Assembly: GCA_963747315.1 (NCBI GenBank)
Contig: CAVVEQ010000004.1
Span: 15,490 to 79,489, forward strand
Length of the DNA stretch: 64,000 nucleotides
Reading direction: 5' to 3'
Source: CAVVEQ01 sp963747315
GTDB lineage: Bacteria > Chloroflexota > Anaerolineae > Anaerolineales > Anaerolineaceae
Shown piece after piece: positions 1 to 7,017 of this stretch. Under the pieces are notes generated by a model that had not been told where the DNA came from, did not search any database, and worked only from the letters and a program-made list of their open reading frames with translations. The stretch's first letter is position 1. Each line of letters begins with the position of its first letter. The translations under genes and the position numbers were made by a program.

Positions 1-202
1 CAGTTAAAAATATACATTCAAATTTATTCAAAACCGCTTCATCGACTAGTTGATAAAAGGTTGAAGATGTCAAACGGTTACTAGCAGTTGTGGGACTTGA
101 TCGCGAACAGCAATATGAACAACGAAGGTTGCAATCGTAATTCGTATAAATCCATAACTTCCAAGGAATTGATGAATCTGGAAGAGATCGTTCGATTTCC
201 AT
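1..202 (-). CDS. Radical SAM protein, N-terminal part (runs off window)
   Basis: Reading the minus strand from an ATG at 202 gives an open frame of about 67 residues to the window edge. It contains CNLRCSYC, the CX3CX2C motif that binds the radical-SAM [4Fe-4S] cluster, about 26 residues from the start and preceded by a short beta-strand-like stretch (WIYTNYD), as usual for this fold. Only the first half-barrel strand is present, so substrate and subfamily (for example SPASM-type) cannot be told. It follows the lipoprotein at 239-736 with a 36-base gap on the same strand and probably shares its transcript. The SD is weak (AGGT). Family call is firm; function unknown. Confidence 0.8.
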   Translation of the reverse strand, partial: MEIERSLPDSSIPWKLWIYTNYDCNLRCSYCCSRSSPTTASNRLTSSTFYQLVDEAVLNKFECIFLT

Positions 203-238
203 AACTATACCTATTAACTCAATGTGAATATCAGTGGA

Positions 239-736
239 TTATTTGATCTCAATCGCATTCACCCACCAAGCCCACATATCCGCCGGGTATTCCTCTTTGG
301 CAACTTCGGGAAATACCAATTTGCTGGGATACCCATTATCCTGAAAAAGCAATTGATCATTCGCCCAGCGCGCCAGCATGATATCCCAACTCTGGGCATC
401 CCCGATGCTGACAGAATAGGTTTGGCCATTCGTGTTCTTGAAAACCATCTCAGTCGCCCCGGAAACCGGTTGCACGATCTTCAAGATGTCCTTTAGTAAT
501 AACCCTTTATAAACGATGGTGTCCTTGATCCAGGGATCGTTGTAGGAAGCAGTGGTTGCGTTGGTAGCAAAATCAAGCTGGTGAAGGAGGTAGGAATCCC
601 CCTTGTTTGTGTTCTCGATCTTCCCGGTGACAGTCACCACGAGCTCCCCTTGTTTTGGTCTTTTCCCGCAGCCGGCCACTCCCAGGGAAATGATCATAAA
701 TATGATCGCAAAAATGACTAATTTTCTTTTTATCAT
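239..736 (-). CDS. Lipoprotein with molybdopterin-oxidoreductase-like fold (putative)
   Basis: 165 residues. The N-terminus is a lipoprotein signal: KRK, hydrophobic stretch, then VAGC with the lipidated Cys at 23. The mature part has the strand pattern of the small oxidoreductase molybdopterin-binding (sulfite oxidase-like) fold found in many metal-free lipoproteins: a VTGKI strand, a Y-G-L-L-L-K-D-I-L helix start, an NGQTYSVSI hairpin, and W-V-N-A-I-E-I at the end. I see no Cys besides Cys23, so a catalytic molybdenum site is unlikely and a binding role is more plausible. It lies 12 bases after the HAD gene and before the radical SAM gene, so the three probably form an operon. The fold call is from pattern only. 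Confidence 0.55.
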   Translation of the reverse strand: MIKRKLVIFAIIFMIISLGVAGCGKRPKQGELVVTVTGKIENTNKGDSYLLHQLDFATNATTASYNDPWIKDTIVYKGLLLKDILKIVQPVSGATEMVFKNTNGQTYSVSIGDAQSWDIMLARWANDQLLFQDNGYPSKLVFPEVAKEEYPADMWAWWVNAIEIK

Positions 737-748
737 AGGGAAAATATT

Positions 749-1510
749 TTAAACAACAATATCCTTCACCGAATCCACCACCATTTTAGGTTGATAGGGG
801 AAGGTCGGGATCATCTCTCTCTTGGTTACCCCACTCAGTACCAGGATTGTTTCCATCCCACTTTGCAGCCCGGCAACAATATCGGTATCCATGCGGTCCC
901 CGATCATCACCGTCTCTTCCGAGTGACCGCCGATATAATTAAGTGCCAGGCGCATCATGATCGGGTTGGGTTTGCCAATGAAGAATGGAGCTCGTCCGCT
1001 GGCATGTTCGATCAAAGCTGCCATTGCGCCGCATGCCGGCACAATTCCGTGCTCGGTCGGTCCGTTGGGGTCGGGGTTGGTGGCTAAAAAGTGCGCTCCG
1101 GCAGAGATGAGGCGGATCGCCCGGGTCACCTGCTCGATGCTGTAGGAATGAGTTTCACCCACCACCACGTACTCCGGTTTTGTGGAGGTGATTACGTACC
1201 CGGCATTGTGAATGGCTTCGGTCAATCCGCTTTCACCAATCACAAAAGCAGTTCCATGAGATTTTTGGCCTTTCAGGAAGAGCGCGGTCGCCATCGCCGA
1301 GGAAAAGATGCGTTCCTTCTCAATATCCAAACCGGCAGATTTTAGCCTGTGCGAGAGATCGCCCGGAGTGTATATCGGATTATTGGTGAGTACGAGAAAA
1401 TTCTTGTTCTTTTCCTTTAATTTTTCCAGGAATTTATCCGCCCCGGGTATCATTACCTTTCCCGAAACGAGCACGCCGTCCATATCGATCAAATAATTTC
1501 TTTTTTCCAT
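749..1510 (-). CDS. HAD-superfamily hydrolase, NagD-like (class IIA)
   Basis: 253 residues from an ATG at 1510, preceded by AGAGG; a TTG 18 bases upstream is in frame but poorly spaced from its SD. HAD motifs are complete: DMDGV near residue 9 (nucleophile and acid/base Asp), LTNNP near 40, a Lys in GKPNP near 180, and GDRMDTDI near 203. The large cap between motifs II and III is the C2a cap of NagD, AraL and phosphoglycolate or 4-nitrophenyl phosphatases. The family dephosphorylates small sugar or nucleoside phosphates in the cytoplasm; the substrate here is unknown. First gene of a probable minus-strand operon with the lipoprotein and radical SAM gene. Confidence 0.87.
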   Translation of the reverse strand: MEKRNYLIDMDGVLVSGKVMIPGADKFLEKLKEKNKNFLVLTNNPIYTPGDLSHRLKSAGLDIEKERIFSSAMATALFLKGQKSHGTAFVIGESGLTEAIHNAGYVITSTKPEYVVVGETHSYSIEQVTRAIRLISAGAHFLATNPDPNGPTEHGIVPACGAMAALIEHASGRAPFFIGKPNPIMMRLALNYIGGHSEETVMIGDRMDTDIVAGLQSGMETILVLSGVTKREMIPTFPYQPKMVVDSVKDIVV

Positions 1511-1652
1511 GCAGCCTCTATCATTCAACTCCCAAGATCATTGCCCCCGGTTTTTTTACCGGATAAGCTACTTGATTAAATTATGCAATTAGAATATCCT
1601 TCAAGTATATCAACGAAACACTCTGATGGATGTCATCCAAGAGGAGGTTTGA

Positions 1653-2588
1653 ATGAAAACCAAGTCCCTGCTATTGATCGCAACAATCCTAATTCTGGCA
1701 CTTTCGGCCTGCAATTTTCCGCTTTTTGGCGGCCGTAGCGCAACCCCGACTGTGGTTACCATGGAAACGGTGGTTGCCCAAACCATCGAAGCCGGAAACA
1801 CACTGGTGCCCACCCTTTCGATTCCAACTGTTCCTCCGACCATCACACCACCATCCGCGGTTCAGCCCACCCTTACCCCATACCCCACCTACACCCCGTA
1901 TCCCACCCAAACTACGATTCCCTGCGATGCCGCCAAATTTGGTACGGATGTGACCATCCCCGACAACACGAAAATGTCACCCGGCCAGGCATTCACCAAA
2001 ACCTGGCGCATCATCAACAGCGGATCCTGCACCTGGACTACCGCCTACAAGGTGATCTTTGTTTCCGGGAATCAGATGAGCGGCACCTCTCCTTTTGCCA
2101 TGCCCAAGAATGTTGAGCCCGGCCAATCGGTGGATATCTCTGTCAACCTGAAAGCACCGAATTCCGCCGGCACCTTCACCGGAAATTGGAAACTGCAGAA
2201 TCCTTCAGGGACAAATTTTGGTTTGGGAGCAACGAACGCCCCGTTCTACGTGACGATCATCGTGGATGCGCCGCTCTTCGCTGTAACCAGCGCTTTGGTA
2301 GAAGCCGAACATACAAATGTTGAAGCTGCCTGCCCGCCTGGGGCAACTTTCCACCTGATGGCGCCTATCAAGACAAACGGTGCAGGTAAGGTAACATATT
2401 ATTGGAAGTTTGATGATGGTTCCAGCACTGCCACCCAAACCCTCGATTTTGCTGCCGCGGGCACCAAGGAAGTCACCACCTCATATTCCACCTCTGTGAG
2501 CGGAAATCACTGGGCTGCCATCTATATTGATACACCTAATCACCAGTTGTTTCCAAGTACTGCGCTAAAACTTACCTGTACACCATAA
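1653..2588 (+). CDS. Lipoprotein with NBR1-type Ig domain
   Basis: 311 residues with a strong GAGGAGG SD. Signal peptide ends in LSAC (lipidated Cys20). Residues about 30-90 are a low-complexity Thr/Pro linker with TPYPTYTPYPT repeats. Residues about 97-190 match the NBR1/ILRUN four-Trp Ig-like domain known from autophagy receptors and common in Chloroflexota lipoproteins: DVTIPDN, a KTWRIINSGSCTW core, PG-VDISV-L-AP, and NWKLQNPSG before GLGA and PFYV-I-V. The last 95 residues form a second beta domain (ACPPGATFHL start). It is a surface-anchored protein of unknown ligand. The next gene is a close paralogue in the same order of parts. A terminator follows directly. Confidence 0.85.
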   Translation: MKTKSLLLIATILILALSACNFPLFGGRSATPTVVTMETVVAQTIEAGNTLVPTLSIPTVPPTITPPSAVQPTLTPYPTYTPYPTQTTIPCDAAKFGTDVTIPDNTKMSPGQAFTKTWRIINSGSCTWTTAYKVIFVSGNQMSGTSPFAMPKNVEPGQSVDISVNLKAPNSAGTFTGNWKLQNPSGTNFGLGATNAPFYVTIIVDAPLFAVTSALVEAEHTNVEAACPPGATFHLMAPIKTNGAGKVTYYWKFDDGSSTATQTLDFAAAGTKEVTTSYSTSVSGNHWAAIYIDTPNHQLFPSTALKLTCTP

Positions 2589-2601
2589 AATGTTGTTCTT
2601 C

Positions 2602-2630
2602 AAAACTGGCGGTTGCCCGCCAGTTTTTTT
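2602..2630 (+). terminator. Intrinsic terminator after first NBR1-Ig lipoprotein
   Basis: Eight-base-pair GC-rich stem (ACTGGCGG / CCGCCAGT) with a TTGC loop followed by a run of seven T, 14 bases after the stop at 2588. Confidence 0.9.
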
Positions 2631-2636
2631 GTGATT

Positions 2637-2654
2637 TATAATCACCCTAGAGGT
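2637..2654 (+). promoter_or_regulatory. -10 box and RBS of second NBR1-Ig lipoprotein
   Basis: A consensus TATAAT at 2637-2642 and an AGAGG SD at 2650-2654 fit the ATG at 2660. No good -35 is visible; the preceding terminator shows that a new transcript must start here. The string TTTATAATCACCCT recurs in front of msrB (23154). Confidence 0.55.
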
Positions 2655-2659
2655 TCAAA

Positions 2660-3607
2660 ATGAAAACTCGTCCTTACCGGTTTATTTTCCCGCCGATTTT
2701 AATCCTTGCAAGCCTGCTGGCAAGCTGCAACCTGTTCAGCCCGACCCCGGCAAAGGATTGGCCGGGGCGATCAGAAACCCTGACAGCACTGGCACCAATC
2801 GCCTCACCCTCGTCCGCAGCAACTGCACCCTCTGATGGGCAGGACGGGATTACCTCTACACCCACCGGTTCACAACCTCAATCTCCCTCACCTTCTTCAC
2901 TTCCCCCCACCGCCATCCCGCTGCCGAGTGCAACCCAGTCTCCCTGTTACCAGGCCGAGCTGGTTGAAGACGTCACCATCCCGGATGGCACCGTGCTTGC
3001 GCCTGGAAAGCCATTTACAAAAACCTGGAAACTCTGGAATACCGGTTCCTGCGAATGGCCGCCTTTAATGGTGGCTGTATTCGATGGCGGCACGCAATTA
3101 TCGGCAAATCTGGAATACAAGATCGGTAAAACCGTCCCCAGCGGGAAGATGGTGAATGTTTCCATCCCCATGACCGCCCCGCTCACCGCGGGTGAATATA
3201 CGAGCAACTGGCGCTTAAGACCACCCGGAGGAACGCCTTTCGGGGTTGGGGCGAAAAATGTTCCCTTCTATGTCAAGATCATAGTTGGCGACACGATATT
3301 CAAAGTCACCGATGTATCAGTCAGCGTAAACAATGCCAGCGCAACTGCCGCCTGCCCTCCCGGATTCACTTTCCAATATTCAGCCCAGATCACTGCTACG
3401 GGACCGGGTGAGGTTATTTATCGCTGGGTTTTCGGTGAGACATCCTACCCGGACGAAAGTGTCGTATTCTCCAGCGCAGGAACCCAAAGCGTCAGCACAT
3501 CCAGGACCATCTCCACCACCACAACCGAAACAGCCAGGATCTTCATCTCGTACCCCAACGGCGAAACCTTTTACCCCGGGGTCAGTTATTCTCTGTCCTG
3601 CCAATAA
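2660..3607 (+). CDS. Lipoprotein with NBR1-type Ig domain (paralogue)
   Basis: 315 residues; signal peptide with LASC lipobox (Cys23), a Ser/Pro/Thr linker (about 35-95), an NBR1-type Ig domain (about 100-195: DVTIPDG, KTWKLWNTGSCEW, VPSGKMVNVSIPM-AP, NWRLRPPGG, GVGAKNVPFYVKIIVG) and a second C-terminal beta domain beginning ACPPGFTFQYSAQI. Same architecture and clear residue identity with the gene at 1653-2588, so the pair arose by tandem duplication. Extracytoplasmic, membrane-anchored; ligand unknown. A promoter-like TATAAT and an own SD indicate separate transcription. Confidence 0.85.
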   Translation: MKTRPYRFIFPPILILASLLASCNLFSPTPAKDWPGRSETLTALAPIASPSSAATAPSDGQDGITSTPTGSQPQSPSPSSLPPTAIPLPSATQSPCYQAELVEDVTIPDGTVLAPGKPFTKTWKLWNTGSCEWPPLMVAVFDGGTQLSANLEYKIGKTVPSGKMVNVSIPMTAPLTAGEYTSNWRLRPPGGTPFGVGAKNVPFYVKIIVGDTIFKVTDVSVSVNNASATAACPPGFTFQYSAQITATGPGEVIYRWVFGETSYPDESVVFSSAGTQSVSTSRTISTTTTETARIFISYPNGETFYPGVSYSLSCQ

Positions 3608-3610
3608 TTT

Positions 3611-3648
3611 AAAAACAAGCCCTTCTAAGTGAAGGGCTTGTTTTTTTA
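3611..3648. terminator. Bidirectional terminator between convergent genes
   Basis: Thirteen-base-pair stem AAACAAGCCCTTC / GAAGGGCTTGTTT with loop TAAGT, followed by T on the plus strand and by A-run complement on the other, so it can serve both the lipoprotein ending at 3607 and the minus-strand gene ending at 3662. Confidence 0.88.
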
Positions 3649-3661
3649 GTCTGGAATTTCA

Positions 3662-4198
3662 CTACTCTGTAACTGTGAATGCGAATTCACCCACTGGGAT
3701 TCCATCGACGATCGCCTGCAGCATGAATACCCCCGGGGTGGCTTCAACAGTGAATTTCTCCAATTCAACTGGTTTACCAAGGCCATCGGTGAAGTATTCA
3801 TCCCCGAATTTTAATTTGTGCCCATCCGGGAAGGTCATCCACACCTGAAAGTGGGTTTTGATATCTTCCGGGGCTTGCGCCCAAAAACTAACCTGGTTGG
3901 AAGATTGCGCGGAGATCGAACTCAAATGCTGCAGGTCAGGGTTGGAGCCCATCGTCATGAAAAGGTCCATGGCTGGCAGTTCCCCGCTGGGTAAAAGAGC
4001 ATCGGTTCCACCTATCCGAAAGTAGATCGGGATGAATTGGATGGAAGGCGGAAGGCTTTGAATGAATGCGGTTCCGAGCACATTACTGGCCACAAGCAGA
4101 ATCACCAGAACACACACCACCGTTGCCATCCATGCGCCTATCGCCCCTGCGCAGCCTGCTGTGAAAGCTTTTCCAAAAAGACGAATCGGGTCCGACAT
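3662..4198 (-). CDS. Hypothetical membrane-anchored protein
   Basis: 178 residues. A single transmembrane segment at about 20-45 (MATVVCVLVILLVASNVLG) follows a short Gly/Ala-rich amphipathic N-terminus; the rest is predicted outside. The last 90 residues have a beta-rich, Ig-like character (QVSFWAQAPEDIKTHFQVWM, TVEATPGVFMLQAIVDGIPVGEFAFTV), as in many Chloroflexota surface proteins. No catalytic motif is visible and I do not recognise the family. It is divergent from the TGT-like operon starting at 4284 and shares a terminator with the lipoprotein upstream. Confidence 0.6.
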   Translation of the reverse strand: MSDPIRLFGKAFTAGCAGAIGAWMATVVCVLVILLVASNVLGTAFIQSLPPSIQFIPIYFRIGGTDALLPSGELPAMDLFMTMGSNPDLQHLSSISAQSSNQVSFWAQAPEDIKTHFQVWMTFPDGHKLKFGDEYFTDGLGKPVELEKFTVEATPGVFMLQAIVDGIPVGEFAFTVTE

Positions 4199-4250
4199 TT
4201 GATCTTCCCTCCTATCGAATGAAATAATTGTATCAGAACATAGAAAAAGC

Positions 4251-4279
4251 TTGCAGCATCCGTCCCTTTCATTGATAAT
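4251..4279 (+). promoter_or_regulatory. Promoter of the TGT/Rmt/RsmF-like operon, probably leaderless
   Basis: TTGCAG at 4251-4256, a 17-base spacer, then GATAAT at 4274-4279. Start of transcription would fall at about 4284-4288, on top of the two adjacent ATGs (4284, 4287), and no SD is present, so the message is probably leaderless. Inferred from sequence only. Confidence 0.5.
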
Positions 4280-4283
4280 CCAT

Positions 4284-5375
4284 ATGATGCAATCTCCTCA
4301 GGAACTGAAAGTCCGCGATCGCCAATTAAACTTACCCGCTTTCCTACCGGATGCCACCTTTGGGGTGGTTCGCTCGGTGGATGCGGAGGATCTGCTGCAA
4401 AGCGGAACAGAAGCAGTTGTTATGAACACCTTTCACCTGATGCAGAAACCGGGCAGCTCCACCATCCAATCCCTGGGCGGCCTGCACCGCATGAGCGGTT
4501 GGCAAAAGGTGATTATCACCGATTCCGGCGGATTCCAGGCCTATTCGCTAATCCATCAGAACCCTAAAAACGGGTACATAAACGACCAGGGCATCCATTT
4601 CAAACCAGAGGGGGCTGCCAGGAAGTACCTGATGACCCCGGAAAAAACCATCCAGCTCCAGGTCGCCTATGATAGCGACGTGGTTATCTGCCTCGACGAT
4701 TGCACCCACGTGGATGCCCCCCTGGCTGAACAGCAGCTTTCCGTCCAGCGCACGGTCGCATGGGGGAAGCGCTGCAAAGCGGAATTTCTAAAACTGATGG
4801 CGGGGAAAAAAAATGACCCTGGAATGCACCCGAAGATCTTCGCCGTGATCCAGGGCGGCGGGCTACCTGAACTGCGGCGTGAGTGCGCCGAAGCTCTACT
4901 GGAGATTGGTTTCGATGGTTACGGATTCGGCGGCTGGCCACTTGATTCCAAAGGCAACCTTCTCGAGGATATCCTCGGGCTCACCCGCGAGCTTATCCCA
5001 GCCGGGTTTCCCATGCATGCCCTGGGCGTGGGACACCCTCAAAATATCCTCAATGCGTATCGGCTGGGTTACCAGATTTTCGATTCTGCAATGCCCACCC
5101 GCGATGCGCGTCATGCGCGGGTTTATGCCTTCAATCAGCAGAAGGGTTTTATTGGCGACTGGATGAGGTATGTCTACCTCAATGACGAAAAACATATCAA
5201 AGCGAATCGACCGATCGATGAGTTTTGTGATTGCCCCACTTGCGGAAAATATTCGCTCGGTTTCCTCCATCACCTCTTCAAGACCGGGGATACGCTCTTC
5301 TACCGCCTGGCAACCCTTCATAACCTTAGGTTCATGTCCCTTTTGGTACAGAGGCTGCGGGAATCCCGATTATGA
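4284..5375 (+). CDS. tRNA-guanine transglycosylase-like protein (TGT paralogue)
   Basis: About 363 residues. The TGT barrel is complete: TDSGGFQ (near 78, general Asp), a LDDC variant of the FDEC base-recognition motif (near 140), IQGG (near 190), FDSAMPTR with the nucleophile Asp (near 265), and the zinc site CDCPTC plus downstream HH (near 315-330). It should therefore exchange a base in RNA via a covalent intermediate. The loop that in bacterial TGT reads GGLAVGE is here GGWPLDS, losing the Glu that contacts the aminomethyl group of preQ1, so the substrate base may differ. First of four genes joined by 4-base overlaps with rRNA methyltransferase homologues. It may be a paralogue of a canonical tgt elsewhere; DpdA-like DNA activity is an alternative. 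Confidence 0.8.
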   Translation: MMQSPQELKVRDRQLNLPAFLPDATFGVVRSVDAEDLLQSGTEAVVMNTFHLMQKPGSSTIQSLGGLHRMSGWQKVIITDSGGFQAYSLIHQNPKNGYINDQGIHFKPEGAARKYLMTPEKTIQLQVAYDSDVVICLDDCTHVDAPLAEQQLSVQRTVAWGKRCKAEFLKLMAGKKNDPGMHPKIFAVIQGGGLPELRRECAEALLEIGFDGYGFGGWPLDSKGNLLEDILGLTRELIPAGFPMHALGVGHPQNILNAYRLGYQIFDSAMPTRDARHARVYAFNQQKGFIGDWMRYVYLNDEKHIKANRPIDEFCDCPTCGKYSLGFLHHLFKTGDTLFYRLATLHNLRFMSLLVQRLRESRL

Positions 5376-6196
5376 TCTCTCCGGATGAGATCGCCCGGCT
5401 GGAAGCGGAAATTCTAAGCCGAAAGAAATATCAATCGCTCGATCCGGTTCTCGTCCGCCGTGTGGGAACGCAGGAATTGGCCAGGCGAAAAAACTACAGG
5501 GAAGCATTGCGATCTTCGCGGGCAAGGCTGCATCAGGCTGCCTGTGCTTACCAACTCCAGGATATAGATTATGGTACTGCCAGGCGGGAACTGGCATCTT
5601 TGCCGGGTTCGATCCATACAGAGGAATCAAAAGCGTTTTGCCTCCGGCTATTAAACCAGCATGCTTCCTCAAAAGAGCGGATCCCGATCCTGGATCATTT
5701 TTTTCGCCAGGTTGCAGCGGAGATGGAGGATGTTCACTCCATCCTGGATTGCGCCTGTGGGCTTAATCCGCTATCCCTGCCCTGGATGCCGTGGAAAAAT
5801 ATTACCCGTTATGATGCCTGCGATGTATTCACCGACCTGACCGGTTTTTTACAGCAGTACCTGGATCATTTCGGAGTACCTGGCAGCGCGAATAACTGCG
5901 ACCTGGTTCAGGAGGTTCCCAGTGGAGTTTATGACCTGGTTTTTTTATTGAAAACACTCCCCTGCCTGGAGCAACTTGAGAGGTCCTCAGCGGCCAGGTT
6001 GCTCAATTCCATCCAGGGCAGGTATGTGCTGGTCTCTTACCCTGTGTCCAGCCTGTGCGGCCGCGATAAGGGAATGGTCCGGAATTACACCCGCCAGTTC
6101 GAGGATCTGGTTACCGGATGGCAGGGAGGAATCAAACGCTTTGAGTTCGAAACCGAACTGGCATTTTTACTCATACGGGAGCCCCCCATCAGGTGA
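5372..6196 (+). CDS. Arm/Rmt-family 16S rRNA (guanine-N7)-methyltransferase homologue, copy 1
   Basis: 274 residues, start overlapping the TGT-like stop by ATGA. It follows the aminoglycoside-resistance methyltransferases (Sgm, RmtB, ArmA) that make m7G1405 in 16S rRNA: helical N-terminal domain, NQHASSKERIPILDHFF, the SAM-binding loop LDCACGLNPLSLPWM (near 122), an acidic strand (YDACDVF), LLKTLPCLEQ, then VSYPVSSL-GR-KGM--NY--QF and a C-terminal strand ending LAFLLIR. Both SAM-binding and the C-terminal GR..GM..Y motif of the active families are present, so activity is plausible. Target in this organism is inferred: G1405, another rRNA or tRNA site. Translationally coupled to its neighbours. 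Confidence 0.85.
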   Translation: MISPDEIARLEAEILSRKKYQSLDPVLVRRVGTQELARRKNYREALRSSRARLHQAACAYQLQDIDYGTARRELASLPGSIHTEESKAFCLRLLNQHASSKERIPILDHFFRQVAAEMEDVHSILDCACGLNPLSLPWMPWKNITRYDACDVFTDLTGFLQQYLDHFGVPGSANNCDLVQEVPSGVYDLVFLLKTLPCLEQLERSSAARLLNSIQGRYVLVSYPVSSLCGRDKGMVRNYTRQFEDLVTGWQGGIKRFEFETELAFLLIREPPIR

Positions 6197-7017
6197 AACA
6201 GTCAGCTCCAACGCCATCTTCCGATCCGGTTGCGGCAGTCCTCTCCTCCCGTAAATACCGTGATCTGAATATTCCCGAAGAAACAGCCCGGGAACTCTAC
6301 GAAGCAGCAATTAGCGCCGGGCAATCGCCTAAGGAAGCCGAAAAGACCCTGAAGCAAAAACTTCATAACATTGTTGCACCTTATCTTGGCGATCCGGATT
6401 ACCTGCGCGCTGCCAGGGAAATGGAATCCGCATTTTCCAGCGGGGATTCTGCCCAGATTCAGGCATTTTGTTTGGATATGCTCAACTCCCACGCCTCCAC
6501 GCGGGAAAGAGTGGACACCCTTTCAGAGTTTTACCAACGGATATTCGATTTGACCGGAAAACCTAAAAGCATATTCGACCTTGCCGCTGGAATGAATCCC
6601 TTCAGCCTCCCCTGGATGAACCTGGATGAAGACACTCGCTACTTTGCCTATGATCTTAACGCGTCGAGGATAGATCTTGTGCGGAATTTCCTTTTACTTT
6701 CCGGTAGAGAATCGCTTGCATTCCATTCCGATATCCTTATCCACCCCCCCAACGAAAAAGGGGATTTAGCTTTCTTGTTCAAAGAGGCACATCGCATGGA
6801 ACAACGCCAGCGTGGCAGCACCCGTAAGCTTATCGATTCAGTGAATGTGACCTGGTTTCTCCTTTCTCTGCCGACCAGCAGCCTGCATGGGAAATTTAAC
6901 CTGACCGAACGCCATCGGCAGCTGGTCAATTCCATCGTCGAAGGGAGCTCATGGCAAATATCAGAGATCCTGTTTAATAATGAGCTTGTTTTCTGTATCC
7001 GCAAGGATTCCCGATGA
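6193..7017 (+). CDS. Arm/Rmt-family rRNA methyltransferase homologue, copy 2 (diverged)
   Basis: 274 residues, same length as copy 1 and overlapping it by four bases. Keeps LNSHASTRERVDTLSEFY, FDLAAGMNPFSLPWM, a YFAYDLNASRID acidic strand and LFKEAHRMEQRQRG, so SAM binding looks intact. The C-terminal motif differs: where copy 1 has GR-KGM--NY this protein has GKFNLTERH, so the conserved Arg/Gly-Met patch of m7G1405 enzymes is missing. It may methylate another position, or be a partner of copy 1 in a heterodimer. The pair is an old tandem duplication (identity mainly in motifs). No frame damage is seen. Confidence 0.8.
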   Translation: MKQSAPTPSSDPVAAVLSSRKYRDLNIPEETARELYEAAISAGQSPKEAEKTLKQKLHNIVAPYLGDPDYLRAAREMESAFSSGDSAQIQAFCLDMLNSHASTRERVDTLSEFYQRIFDLTGKPKSIFDLAAGMNPFSLPWMNLDEDTRYFAYDLNASRIDLVRNFLLLSGRESLAFHSDILIHPPNEKGDLAFLFKEAHRMEQRQRGSTRKLIDSVNVTWFLLSLPTSSLHGKFNLTERHRQLVNSIVEGSSWQISEILFNNELVFCIRKDSR

